In this document: in pieces, positions 21,751 to 33,200 of the stretch
Numbering within the stretch: position 1 is the stretch's first letter
How the letters are laid out: each line of letters opens with the position of its first letter
From: Camellia lanceoleosa
Lineage: Eukaryota; Streptophyta; Magnoliopsida; Ericales; Theaceae
Reading direction: 5' to 3'
Length of the DNA: 64,000 bases
NCBI GenBank assembly: GCA_025200525.1
Contig: CM045762.1
Coordinates: 84,101,893-84,165,892, forward strand
Translations under genes and position numbers: made by a program
The notes under the pieces: model-generated
What the model was told of the DNA's origin: nothing
The model's database searches: none
The model's input: the letters and a program-made list of their open reading frames with translations, nothing else

Positions 21751-23419
21751 TGAATTTTTTAGTAGTTACCAGGTTGGTCTTGTTGGAAAAGTTTTTTTTA
21801 CTTTTATTTTTTGTCACCTAAAGTAGCCATTATCAAATATATATCTATACTATCTATCTATATCTATATCTATACTATTATTAAAAGTGAACACCTTATT
21901 TGGTGTTCATAAACTTCCTTCTCTTCTTTTGTCAAATAGCCTTTTTTTCTTGTGCCAAGTGTCAATTTTTCTATCCAAAAAGAAAAAAAAAAAATAGTTA
22001 AAATAGGGGTATAAGACTTGAACGTAAGACTATTCAATTAACTTACTAAAGAACACTTTCATCACTTAAACAATATAGAAAATACGTTATGAATTCAAAA
22101 TTAAAATTTATATTTTAAGCACCCCCCTTTGTTATTACATATGTGAGCACTGAACTTGATGTCTAATTTGATGGCTTCTACTTCTATCACAAGCTTTCAT
22201 TTTTTAATTAAAAAAAAAAAATTGATAAATCATGGACCTTGAATTTGTTAAATAAAATTCTAACCATTTGACTAGCATACAATATTTACTAAATATTTAT
22301 TTTATAATTACTTATTTGAATTGCATATATATTGTGTGTCACCCACTAATATTATATTAAGTAAAGTGAAGGTCAAATTTGGTATCCAAGCCTTTACGTG
22401 CTTCTCCTTATGACACGTGTCCCTTATTTTTTCTATTAAAAAAAAAATAGATAGATATAAGGACTAGAACCTTTTTTTTTGGCTTGTTAAGAAAATATAC
22501 TCTGTGGTGTTGTCACCGCATTTGTGGGCCTTGACCCCAGGGTAGTCAGTTGCCAACCAAATATAACTCAACTTATAAGAAGGGACCTGCCATTAAGGCA
22601 CTAAGAGAGCTCAGTCACATACCACAAAAGAGTCCAAGATTGATTGGAATACAGTGCAAGATCTCAAAAAGAGCCAGCTAAAAATCCAACCATCTTTCAC
22701 ACCCGAAGTTTCGAACTTAGGTCACCCTTGTATAGAGAATTACTTTCTCCACTACGCTTTCACCTCCAATGGTGGACTAGAACCTTGAACCATAGATTTT
22801 AAAGCGTATTTATTTATTTAAAATTACATTTTTACTAGACAATACAAAAGTAATTTCATTTTTATAGTGACACAAGTATTTTATGTGTGTTAGAATTACA
22901 ACAAAAATAATTTTACCTATAATACAATTATTTTATGGAGTCACTATTCTCATTCTACTTTACTCTAAATATACTCTCTTATTTGTTTTTTATTATATAG
23001 TTATATTAATACCCTTTCACACAAAATACACTCTCTAAAAAAATAAAAAATTTAAAGGTATTAATGTATTTCAAACAAAGAAATAAATGTATTTAAAGCA
23101 AAGAAAAAAAAACCTATTTAAAACAAAGTGGAGTCATTATTCTCATTCTACTATATTCTAATATGCACTCTTTTTTATTTTTTATTATACATAGTTACAT
23201 TATTATCCTTTTATACAAAATACACTCTCTGAAAAAATTAAAATTTTAAAGGTATGAATGAATGTATTTCAAACAAAGAAATAAATGTATTTAAAGCAAA
23301 AAAAGAAAAACCTATTTAAAACAAAATGGGTGAGAACAACGACTCTATTATTTTAAGACTATCTTATTTATTTTTAATTTCCCACTTTTTTTTTTTTTTT
23401 TAATTTCAATTTCCCATTC

Positions 23420-23427
23420 TATTTCTA
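23420..23427 (+). promoter_or_regulatory. Altered TATA box of wound-gene copy 2
   Basis: TATTTCTA where copies 1 and 3 have TATTTATA. A T-run and a short duplication of the AATTTCCCA segment lie just upstream. The weaker match predicts reduced or shifted initiation; this is inferred. Confidence 0.45.
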
Positions 23428-23504
23428 TCCCTACTCCCTTCATACCAATTCCGAATCATCGCACACACAACTCTTCAAACAGAAGAGAACCAAGGAAAAA
23501 GAGG

Positions 23505-23810
23505 ATGAGTTATCATCTGAATCGGGTTTGGATGGCGACGAGCGTAGCCATCGTAAATGGACAGTCCAATCAGGCCCACAAATTGAAGTCCGGCTTCAAT
23601 TCTCTTCCGCACGGCGAAAACCGGTCCTCCTCCTCCTCCTCCTCCGTCGCAGACGGCAGTGATCCGGCTTATTTCCGGCCCTTCTCCGACATGGTTGGGT
23701 CCAATATGGGGGAATTCATGGGGAATAGTAGTAATAGAGAGGAAAAAAGAAAACTCGCCGACGAGTCTCTCCGGCAAGTCATGTACTTGAGCTGCTGGGG
23801 CCCGAGCTGA
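23505..23810 (+). CDS. Wound-induced-protein-like small protein (DUF3774), copy 2
   Basis: 101 residues, intronless, with the same family hallmarks as copy 1: NRVWMATSVAIV at the N-terminus and SLRQVMYLSCWGPS at the C-terminus. It differs from the other copies by KRKLADES (Leu for His) and GSDPAY/FSDMV changes, and keeps the seven-Ser run. The N-terminal wording (AIVNGQSNQAHK) is identical to copy 4, its closest relative. The frame is open and the start context is conserved, so a functional product is possible, but the TATA position is altered. Confidence 0.8.
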   Translation: MSYHLNRVWMATSVAIVNGQSNQAHKLKSGFNSLPHGENRSSSSSSSVADGSDPAYFRPFSDMVGSNMGEFMGNSSNREEKRKLADESLRQVMYLSCWGPS

Positions 23811-25259
23811 GATTTGGCCATGAGTTCGCCGGAGAACTGATCGGAAAATATTTGGAAGTGCGAAGATTCGTTGACTGGCCAGCGAGAAGTCGCTACTGAG
23901 CAAGACCCAGGACTTTAGTCGACTCGGTAATGGTGTTTGGTACTGAGTCGGAGAAGTCAACCTGTAAAATGAAATTGTTGGAAGGGATGTTCAGTCGTTG
24001 AATGTAAATTACTTTTACGTTGGGATGTAGAATTATAAAAAGAGCGAGCAGTATTAAATTTAAAAATTATATTTACTTTTTAATTTTAATGATTAATAAT
24101 AGAAAATTTAATATATGCTTGTTTACAAATGGTATATTATATTTATTTTTAATTATGTTATTTTCTTCTTTAATTGTGATCAATTTTTTTCTTTATTTAT
24201 GATATTATTTTAATTATGCGAATGAATTATTTAATTATGACTCATGTTATATTTAGTGACAATATTTTTTTATTTTTTTAATTATGATTTAAAAAATTAA
24301 AATTATGTTATTTTTTTAATTATAAAGTGTACATGATGCTCACCATAATGTTTCCATATAAAAAGAGCATGCACTATTCTCGCATTCTCGCAATTATTTT
24401 GTTATAATAATTCAGAAGTTGAAGTAAAATTAATCAGTTTTAGGTCAAGTTTGGCAAACTAAAAATAATCCATCTTTTTATCTTTTTATCTTTTTTCCAT
24501 CACATAATCTCTCTATTTTTTTGCACATTTTTTCGTAAAAAAATAAAAAATACACTTATTTAAGTCATCCCAAACAACCCCTTAGTGTTTGTGATTTTAA
24601 TTTTAAGTAGAAATAGGGATGACAATTTTAAGCTACGCACGAGATTTGAAAAAATTAATAAAATATTTTTATATAAAATAATATAAATAGTTAGATTATA
24701 TATGTGTATTATGAAAAAAAAAAATAGAGAAAATTGGTAATAAATTCAATTTAAGGAGAGTGTAAGGCATTAGGTTCAGTAAATATTTTTTACCAACACT
24801 AGTTATGACATTATTATTGACCCCATTCATTAATCACAACATAAATACCAAAAACCTTTTAAATTATGTCACATTATCAATTGGTACACTAGTTAGTATA
24901 CTAATTGGTCCATGTAGCATTTTTCGGTGAAAAATTCATGTTTTGTGAAATAATTTGGTGAGAAATTCTAGAAGATACTCAATGTGTTTGGTTTCAATTT
25001 TCTAAAAATTAAGTTTTTTTATTTTTTTCAAAAATTTTTATTTTTAGTAAATATTTTTAAAATTTTAAGCAAATTTTTTTTTAAAACTTTTTAAAATGCA
25101 TCTTATTTAGATGTATTTAAAAAGTAAAATATTTATAAAAAATAATAATTACACAAAAATATGAAAAATGTATTGAATTTTCAATATATTTTTTTTGTAT
25201 TTTTGGTATTTAGTGAATTTTGTAAACATTTTTTTCACAAATATTATACTTTTTAAGTG
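23811..25259. other. Non-coding 3' flank of copy 2
   Basis: Likely 3' UTR to about 24,000, then AT-rich unit DNA matching 33,210-34,974 of unit 4, with a Tourist-like MITE at 24443-24581 that unit 4 lacks. No gene is seen. Confidence 0.6.
24443..24581. mobile_element. Tourist-like MITE, copy 4, with empty site in unit 4
   Basis: Ends GGTCAAGTTTGG and CCAAACAACCCC, flanked by TTA (24440-24442 and 24582-24584). Unit 4 has the uninterrupted site CAGTTTTAGAGTTTGTG (about 34,098) with a single TTA. This proves a 139-bp insertion with a TTA duplication after units 2 and 4 separated. Confidence 0.85.
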
Positions 25260-25542
25260 AATAGTACATGTATCTCGTGCTATTTTTTATATTTATTTAT
25301 TTATTTAAAAGTACCATTTTACTAGACAATACAAAAATAATTTCATTTTTACAGTGACACGAGTATTTTATGTGTCAGAACTATAACAAAAATAATTTTA
25401 CCTATAATATAATTACTTTATGGAGTCATTATTCTTATTCTACTTTATTTTAAATATACTCTTTTATTTGTTTTTTATTATACATAATTACATTAATACC
25501 CTTCACACAAAATATACTCTCTAAAAAAATTAAAATTTTAAA

Positions 25543-25898
25543 GGCACCCGTTTGTTTGGGGTTATAGGAAGGGGATTGAGACTACTAATACCTTGGTATT
25601 ATTAATACCTTGTTTGTTTTGAGAGATGGCCTTGGGACTACTAATACCTTAGTATTACTAATATCCTTGGAAGGGGGATTCATAGTGATGAAGTAGAGAT
25701 GGTATTAGAAAAATAGTGAGGAAATTAGAAATTTTTTTATTTTTTATATATTGGGAATTTTTTAAAAAATATTAATGTTTAATTTTTATATTTTTTTATT
25801 TGTTTTATTATTTTATATAAAAATAATTCAACAATTTCTTACTATTGATCCCCTCACTATCAATCCCCTCCATTCTATCTCTGAAAACAAACGGTGCC
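25543..25898. mobile_element. hAT-like MITE, unit 3 copy
   Basis: Same insertion site and ends as 8313-8645 (GGCACCCGTTTG and CAAACGGTGCCC). It has an extra ACTACTAATACCTTAGTATT block and fewer CCCTCACTATCAATCC repeats than the unit 1 copy. Confidence 0.55.
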
Positions 25899-25921
25899 CA
25901 TGTATTTTGACAAAGAAATAA

Positions 25922-26266
25922 GGGTAAATTACAAACACACCCCATGATGTTACTTAAATTACAAATTACCCCTTGTGATTTTAAAATTTTCATTATGCCC
26001 TCTAAAGTTTCTAATTTCATAACAAATAGGTACTTTTATTAATAAATCATCAAGTTAATTAACAGCTTTTAATAATGTTAAAATTTTATTTCAATTAATA
26101 ATTCAGATAATTTTATTATTGTATAAGTGAACAGTTAGAAATTTCACTTTTTTAATTAATTCTGTTAAATAAAAAATTTTAACATTGAGATATTTGTAAT
26201 TTTCTAAACCAAAAGAGGCAATTCGTATTTTAAGTAAACCCCAATGAGTGTATTTATAATTTACCT
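25922..26266. mobile_element. Mutator-type MITE, unit 3 copy
   Basis: Same site as 8669-9014, with AAGAAATAA on both sides (25913-25921 and 26267-26275). It is shared by descent with unit 1 and absent in units 2 and 4. Confidence 0.8.
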
Positions 26267-26572
26267 AAGAAATAAATGTATTTAAAGCAAAGAAAAAAAA
26301 CCTATTTAAAACAAAGTGGAGTCATTATTCTCATTCTGTTTACTCTAAATATACTCTCTTCTTTATTTTTTACTATACATAATTATATTAATATCCTTTC
26401 ACACAAAATACACTCTCTCAAAAATTAAAATTTTAAAGATATTAATGTATTTCAAACAAAGAAATAAATATATTTAAAGCAAAAAAAAGAAAAACCTATT
26501 TAAAACAAAGTGGGATGAGAACAATGACTGTATTATTTTAAGACTATCTCACTTATTTTTAATTTCCCAATC

Positions 26573-26580
26573 TATTTATA
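26573..26580 (+). promoter_or_regulatory. TATA box of wound-gene copy 3
   Basis: TATTTATA, 78 bp upstream of the start codon, identical in sequence and spacing to copy 1. Confidence 0.6.
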
Positions 26581-26657
26581 CCCCTACTCCCTTCATACCA
26601 ATTCCGAATCATCACACACACAACTCTTCAAACAGAAGAGAACCAAGGATAAAAAGG

Positions 26658-26954
26658 ATGAGTTATCATCTGAATCGGGTTTGGATGGCGACGAGCGTGG
26701 CTGTCTTAAATGGACACTCCAATCAGGCCCACAAATTGAAGTCTGGCTTCAATTCTCTTCCGCACGGCGAAAACCGGTCCTCCTCCTCCGTCGCAGACGG
26801 CGGTGATCCGGTTTATCTCCGGCCGGTCTCCGGCAAGTTTGGGTCCAATATGGGGGAATTCCTGGGGAATAGTAGTAATAGAGAGGAGAAAAGAAAACAC
26901 GCCGACGAGTCTCTCCGGCAAGTCATGTACTTGAGCTGCTGGGGCCCGAGCTGA
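26658..26954 (+). CDS. Wound-induced-protein-like small protein (DUF3774), copy 3
   Basis: 98 residues, intronless, same family as copies 1, 2 and 4 by its C-terminal SLRQVMYLSCWGPS and N-terminal NRVWMATSVAVL. It has four Ser instead of seven in the TCC-coded run, VYLRPVSGKFG in place of the AYLRPFSGMVG of copy 1, and GEFLGN for GEFMGN. The leader differs by one base near the start (AAGGATAAAAAGG). The TATA box is intact. No disabling change is seen. Confidence 0.85.
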   Translation: MSYHLNRVWMATSVAVLNGHSNQAHKLKSGFNSLPHGENRSSSSVADGGDPVYLRPVSGKFGSNMGEFLGNSSNREEKRKHADESLRQVMYLSCWGPS

Positions 26955-29900
26955 GATTTGGCCATGAGTTCGCCGGAGAACTGATCGGAAAATATTTGGA
27001 AGTGCGAAGATTCGTTGACTGGCGATCGAGAAGTCGCTATTGAGCAAGACCCAGGACTTTAGTCGACTCGGTAATGGTGTTTGGTACTGAGTCGGAGAAG
27101 TCAACTTGTAAAGTGAAATCGTTGGCAGGGATGTTCTTTCCTTGAATGTAAATTACTTTTACTTTTACTTTTACATTGAGATGTAAAATTATAAAAAGAG
27201 CAAGCAGTATTGAATTTAAAAATTAGATTCACCTTTTAATTTTAATGATTAATAATAGAAAATTTAATATATGCTTGTTTACAAATGGTATATTATATTC
27301 ATTTTTAATTATGTTATTTTTTTTAATTGTGGTCAATTTTTTTCTTTATTTATTATATTATTTTAGTTATGTTAATGGATTATTTAATTATGACTCATGT
27401 TGTATTTAGTTATAATATTTTTTTATTTTTTTAATTATGACTTAAAAAATTAAAATTATGTTATTTTTTTAATTATAAAATGTACATGGTGCTCACCATA
27501 ATGTTTCCGTATAAAAAGAGCACCCACTATTTAAATCTAAAAATTAGAATCACTTCTTAAGCTTAATGATGAATAAATCAATCACATTCAATTTTTTTTT
27601 TTTCTTTTAACATGTGATCACATTCATTTGTTATTATTTTTCTTATATTTTCTTTAATTATTAATTAATTAATTATCTAATTTGTACATCATTAAATCTA
27701 AAAAAAAGGAATAAAAAATAGAATTATATAATATTTTTCTTATAAAAATTCAAAAAATAATCTCCCACTCTTGTTTGTAGCTTAAGCTTAAGCGAGCCTT
27801 GTTGCCTTGTCCAATAAGAACATCCTCATCCAACTCGTTAAAATCGTTTTCTAGCTAATAAATTTCAAAAAATCCAGTTCATCAAACTCATTAGCAGCTT
27901 GTCAAAATTAATGATTGCTACAGTATCTCACTACAATAAGCGAGACACTGTTCATCACTAGATTAGTGTTACCAGATATCCGCTTAGAAGTCTGGCTGAT
28001 CAATCAGTCAAAGGCAATTTTTTTATTTTTTTATTTTTTTTTTTACATTTTTTAAGAATTGTTTGGCTAGTAACTTATCAAATAACTAATTAATTTAGCT
28101 TATCAATTTTTTTAAGAATTGCATTTGTGGAAATTGATTTTTTTTTTATTTTTCATAATTTTCAATGAATATTTTTAAAATTTTGAGCAATTTTTTTTTT
28201 TACTTTTTTAAATGCACCTTACTTAGATGTATCTAAAAAATAAAATATTTGTAAAAAAAATATTTTAAAAAATCAATAAATACACAAGAATATTAAGTGT
28301 ATTTATATTAGATGTATTTAAAATTTTTTAAAAAATGCTTAGAATATTAAAAAAATTCAGTAAAAATAAAAAAAATATGAAAAACAAATAATTCAATTTT
28401 CTGAAAAGTGAATCCTGAACATAGGAACCAAACAAGCTTATTTTGTTTCCAATTTTACCCCATGGACTTGTTTTTATCTGTTTGATTTTTCGTTGACTAT
28501 CTATTCAAATTTTTTTACCTATTCAATTTTTTCCTCTATCTATTCAATTTTTCTCCTAAATTGTATCCATTTGTTCAATTTTTTCCTTAATTCTATTTAA
28601 TTGTTCAATTTTATCTTATCTGTTCAATTTTTTTCCATAAATTCTATCTATTTGTGGGTTTCTCTCTATCTGTTAAACTTTTTCTCCATTCAAAAAATTG
28701 ATCTGTTCAATTTTTCTTGTCTGTTCAATTTTCTATGTTTTATCTATTCAAATTCCCATACATAGACATAGGAAGATATATATATATAGAGAGAGAGAGA
28801 TGTCCTATAATTTTATCTATTCGAAATGCTGCCTATTTGTATAAAGTTTTGATACATACACTTACATATATATAAACATATGTTATTCAACATCAACAGC
28901 AACAATAAGAAAAAATCTGTATAGGTATGAAATGAACAACAAGTATAGAGGTGTCTTCGATGTTATTTTGGTTGTTTGTGCAACAATATGACATCAAGTG
29001 AAGCGGCGTAGACACTGGGACATCTAGGAGTGTGATTAACGTTGTTGACGTAACATCGGCGATTTTATATCAATTCGTCGACGGCAGTGTTAATCGTGTA
29101 TTGGTGCAATGACAACATGTATGAGTGTCTTCGATGTTACTTTGGTTGTTTGTGGAATAATACGACATCAAGGTCGATGCTCAAAATGAGATGTTGTTAA
29201 ATGGTGTGTAATGTGGGGTTTTAGGTGATATTGTTAACATCGCAGTTTTTGAGGTTACCAGTGATATCAAATGTGATGTTGTGCATGTAAATAATATGAC
29301 AGATGCATGGTGTTTTAGTTAATGTTTGTATGATTGGTTGAGTCTTGTGTAATATTAATATTTTCACGGGTGTGGGAATTACCAATGATTGCAAATGTGA
29401 TATTGTGCATGTATATAATGTAACCAACGCATTATTTTTATTTAATGTTGTTATGATTGTTTGGATCTCTTGCAATGGTAGTATTGTTGGGGGCCAGTGG
29501 GAGGATAACATCAATAACGTAACACCAAGTAGGTAACATTAACAATCCCCACAATCGCTTCATGAAATTCCTAAAAGAATGAAAATGTTAAATCATACCT
29601 TACCCACATACACCTAAATCTCCAAAAAAACATCAAAATCAAATCTCAAATAAAGGCAAACAAGTAAACTCTAATATTATTAAATCAAATTAATAATACA
29701 TATTACAAATAAAAAAGACTAATTGGTTTATAAAAAAAAAACATTTAGGATTAAATAGACTAACATTTCCCCAAATGAGATTTATGAGTAATTTTTTTCC
29801 AAATTTAAACAATAAAAATTAAAGTAAATTTAAATCAAATTACAAAAATGTAAAATATAATTTATCTTAAAATTAATTGATGCAGCATATTTATTAAAAA

Positions 29901-30090
29901 AAAAAAAACTTATTTAAAATCAATTATGCGAGTCACATATATGTTATAAAAAATAAAAAATAAAAAAAGAAGAAAATTTCATTGGTTTGACAGCGTTATT
30001 CATTGCTTGACCAATAAGCCCTTATATTAAATCGGAGTGTCTACAGGAGGAGCCCTTTGGCATCCGACGGCCAAGGCTTAATATCTTTTC
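26955..30090. other. Non-coding 3' flank of copy 3
   Basis: Likely 3' UTR to about 27,150 (here with a CTTTTACTTTTACTTTTAC triplication), then the same order of AT-rich phrases as 10,100-12,855, but with a fuller version of the ATGTATGAGTGTCTTCGATG segment (28,990-29,130) missing from unit 1. No gene; the short open frames at 29,221-29,536 are not credible. Confidence 0.6.
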
Positions 30091-30606
30091 CCGATGCGAG
30101 ATAATCATATATAAAATTAATTATTTAAAATTAAAAATAAAAAATTTAATAAAATTAGTATGAGATATTAAAACTCTTACAAAGTTTCTCACTAAATAGG
30201 ATGAGAGTATAAGATTCTATTTATATGAGTAAAACAATTTATTTTTTTCTTATTTTCTCGATGTGGAATTATCAAATAAAAAAGTTTGTCAATGAATTTT
30301 TTTAAATTATTTAAAATTAAAAAATGAAAAAAATTAGTATGAAATAGATAGATAAGTATACGAATAGTTGTGTCAAATTTAAATATTAATCGTGATTTGG
30401 CAACTTTATCCAAGGCAAATTTTGGTTTTTGGGATTGAAGTAGAAAAATTGACACGATGGCCTTGTTTGGCAATTTGATTGGCTTTTTCTTCTTTTTTTT
30501 TTTTTTAACAATCAAAAAGAAAAAAAAATTATTAAATAATGTTAAACATCTTGATTCATGATTTTTTGAACCAAAAATTAAAAAAAAAAAAAAAAATCTT
30601 AAATGT

Positions 30607-32818
30607 ATTAACTTTCTTTCATCTCATAAAAAATTAGAAAGTCAAAAATTTATTAAAAAAATTAATTTCAAAATGAGAACTAAAATATTTCTAGATTAAA
30701 AAAATTTGAGAAGTAAAAAAAAAAAAACAATTATAAAAATATTCATTTAAGAAATAATAATAATAATAATAATAATTTTTTAGTAGTTACCAGGTGGGTC
30801 TTGTTGGAAAAGTTATTTTTTATTTTTATTTTTATTTTTTGTCACCTAAAGTACCCATTATCAAATATATATCTATACTATCTATCTATATCTATATCTA
30901 TATTATTATTAAAAGTGAACACCTTATTTGGTGTTCATAAACTTCCTTCTCTTCTTTTGTCAAATAGCCTTTTCTTCTTCTGCCAAGTGTCAATTTTTCT
31001 ATCCAAAAAGAAAAAAAAAAAAAAAAAGTAGTTAAAATAGGGGTACAAGATTTGAACGTAAGACTATTCACTTAACTTACTAAAGAACACTTTCATTACT
31101 TAAACAATATAGAAAATATGTTATGAATTCAAAATTAAAATTTATATTTTAAGCACACCCACCCCTTGTTATTACATATGTGAGCACTAAACTTGATGTC
31201 TAATTTGATGGCTTCTACTTCTATCACAAGGCCTTCATTTTTTAATTAAAATAAAAAAATTGATAAATCATGGACCTTGAATTTGTTAAATAAAACTCTA
31301 ACCACTTGACTAGCATACAATATTTAATTGTGTGTGTCACCCACTAATATTATATTAAGAAAAGTGAAGGTCAAATTTAGTGTCTAAGCCTTTACGTGCT
31401 TCTCCTTATGACACGTGTCCCTTATTTTTTCTATTAAAAAAAAAAAGATAGATATAAGGACTAGAACCTTTTTTTTTTTTTTTTTGGCTCATTAAGAAAA
31501 TATACTCTGTGGTGTTGTCACCGCATTTGTGGGCCTTGATCCCAGGGTAGTCAGTTGCCAACCAAATATAACCCAACTTATAGGAAGGGACCTACTACTA
31601 AGGCATAAATAGAGCTCAGTCACATACCACAAAAGAGTCCAGGATTGATCGGAATACAGTGCAAGATCTTAAAAAGAGCCAACTAAAAATCCAACCATCT
31701 TTCACACCCGAAGTTTCGAACTTAGGTCACCCCTGTATAGAGAATTACTTTCTCCACTACGCCATCACCGCCAATGGTGGAGTAGAACCTTGAACCATAG
31801 ATTTGTTAAAAAAATATTATTATTATTTAAGTGATACACAATATATAACAAATATTTTAATTTATTTATACTTAATTAAATAGTACATGTATCACGCGCT
31901 ATTTATTTATTTAAAATTACATTTTTACTAGACAATACAAAAGTAATTTCTTTTTATAGTGACACAAGTATTTTATGTGTGTTAGAATTACAACAAAAAT
32001 AATTTTACCTATAATACAATTATTTTATGGAGTCACTATTCTCATTCTACTTTTTTTTGGCAAAGTAATTTTTTTATTTAAAAGCCAAAAAAAAAAAAAA
32101 ATTAAAAAAAAAAAAAATAAAACAATATAAAAAGCTTCACTCTTCTCTAAGGCAAGTTTTATTTATAATTAAAAAAAAAAAAAGTTAAAAAAAAAAAAAA
32201 GTCAACAACCCATATCAAAAAGTCAAAGATTCCCTTTTCTCTCTACTTTTTGCACATCTTTTCGTAAAAAGCCAAAAAATCATCCCAAACATACTAGTTT
32301 TTTTACATCACATTTTAGCCAAATAGCCAAAAAGTTACTAAATTAGCATGTTCCCAAACGAGGCCTAAATATACTCTCTTATTTGTTTTTTATTATATAG
32401 TTATATTAATACCCTTTCACACAAAATACACTATCTAAAAAAATAAAAAATTTAAAGGTATTAATGTATTTCAAACAAAGAAATAAATGTATTTAAAGCA
32501 AAGAAAAAAAATCTATTTAAAACAAAGTGGAGTCATTATTCTTATTATACTTTATTCTAAATATGCTCTCTTTTTTATTTTTTATTATACATAATTACAT
32601 TATTACCCTTTTACACAAAATAAACTCTCTGAAAAAATTAAAATTTTAAAGGTATTAATGTATTTCAAACAAAGAAATAAATGTATTTAAAGCAAAAAAA
32701 GAAAAACCTATTTAAAACAAAATGGGTGAGAACAACGACTCTATTATTTTAAGACTATCTCATTTATTTTTAATTTCCCACTTTTTTTTTTTTTTTTTTT
32801 AATTTCAATTTCCCATTC
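30607..32818. other. Non-coding 5' flank of copy 4
   Basis: Matches 21,554-23,419 of unit 2, with one extra MITE (about 32,058-32,365) and a longer poly-A run near 31,010. No gene is seen. Confidence 0.6.
32058..32365. mobile_element. Tourist-like MITE, degraded copy 6
   Basis: The right end CCCAAACGAGGCC is followed by TAAATATACTC, and the insert breaks the unit sequence TCTACTTTACTCTAAATATA seen in unit 2. Internal phrases (TCGTAAAAAGCCAAAAA, CATCCCAAACATACTAG) match the family. The left end is lost in a T-run. It may be two nested copies. Confidence 0.5.
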
Positions 32819-32826
32819 TATTTCTA
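32819..32826 (+). promoter_or_regulatory. Altered TATA box of wound-gene copy 4
   Basis: TATTTCTA, the same change as in copy 2, with the same upstream T-run and AATTTCCCA duplication. The change therefore predates the separation of units 2 and 4. Confidence 0.45.
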
Positions 32827-32903
32827 CCCCTACTCCCTTCATACCAATTCCGAATCATCGCACACACAACTCTTCAAACAGAAGAGAACCAAGGAAAAAG
32901 AGG

Positions 32904-33200
32904 ATGAGTTATCATCTGAATCGGGTTTGGATGGCGACGAGCGTAGCCATCGTAAATGGACAGTCCAATCAGGCCCACAAATTGAAGTCCGGCTTCAATT
33001 CTCTTCCGCACGGCGAAAACCGGTCCTCCTCCTCCGTCGCAGACGGCGGTGATCCGGCTTATTTCCGGCCCTTCTCTGGCATGGTTGGGTCCAATATGGG
33101 GGAATTCATGGGGAATAGTAGTAATAGAGAGGAGAAAAGAAAACACGCCGACGAGTCTCTCCGGCAAGTCATGTACTTGAGCTGCTGGGGCCCGAGCTGA
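32904..33200 (+). CDS. Wound-induced-protein-like small protein (DUF3774), copy 4
   Basis: 98 residues, intronless. Family hallmarks as in the other copies (NRVWMATSVAIV near the start, SLRQVMYLSCWGPS at the end). The N-terminal third equals copy 2, but the Ser run has four residues as in copy 3, and the C-terminal part has KRKHADES as in copies 1 and 3. The frame is intact. The promoter has the altered TATTTCTA box. It is likely a functional coding sequence, with expression possibly different from copies 1 and 3. Confidence 0.85.
   Translation: MSYHLNRVWMATSVAIVNGQSNQAHKLKSGFNSLPHGENRSSSSVADGGDPAYFRPFSGMVGSNMGEFMGNSSNREEKRKHADESLRQVMYLSCWGPS

Larger units (their letters stand above)
21559..23504. 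other. Non-coding 5' flank of copy 2
   Basis: Unit sequence with no gene. It corresponds to 30,607-32,900 of unit 4, less the MITE at about 32,058 there. It is an empty-site reference for unit 1 insertions at 6691, 6974, 8313 and 8669. Confidence 0.6.
12856..25259 (+). repeat. Tandem unit 2 (split and 3' truncated)
   Basis: The unit begins with phrases homologous to 5,060-5,240, runs to 13,366, is interrupted by the 8.2-kb nested insertion (13,367-21,553) and resumes at 21,554 (TATTAACTTTCTTTCATCTC, continuous in units 1 and 4 at 5,648 and 30,607). It holds the gene at 23505-23810. It stops at about 25,259, where sequence matching unit 4 position 34,974 jumps to sequence matching unit 1 position 8,034. 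The missing part corresponds to about 34,975-36,779 of unit 4. Closest relative: unit 4. Confidence 0.75.
25260..30090 (+). repeat. Tandem unit 3 (5' truncated)
   Basis: The unit begins inside what corresponds to position 8,034 of unit 1 and runs through the gene at 26658-26954 to the unit end phrase GCCAAGGCTTAATATCTT at about 30,090. Its promoter region, MITE content (25543-25898 and 25922-26266) and 3' flank match unit 1 most closely. Confidence 0.75.

Noticed and set aside
29221..29536. Overlapping frames in the 3' flank of copy 3
   Set aside because: The equivalent regions of units 1 and 4 carry stops and indels in these frames; there is no sign of coding.
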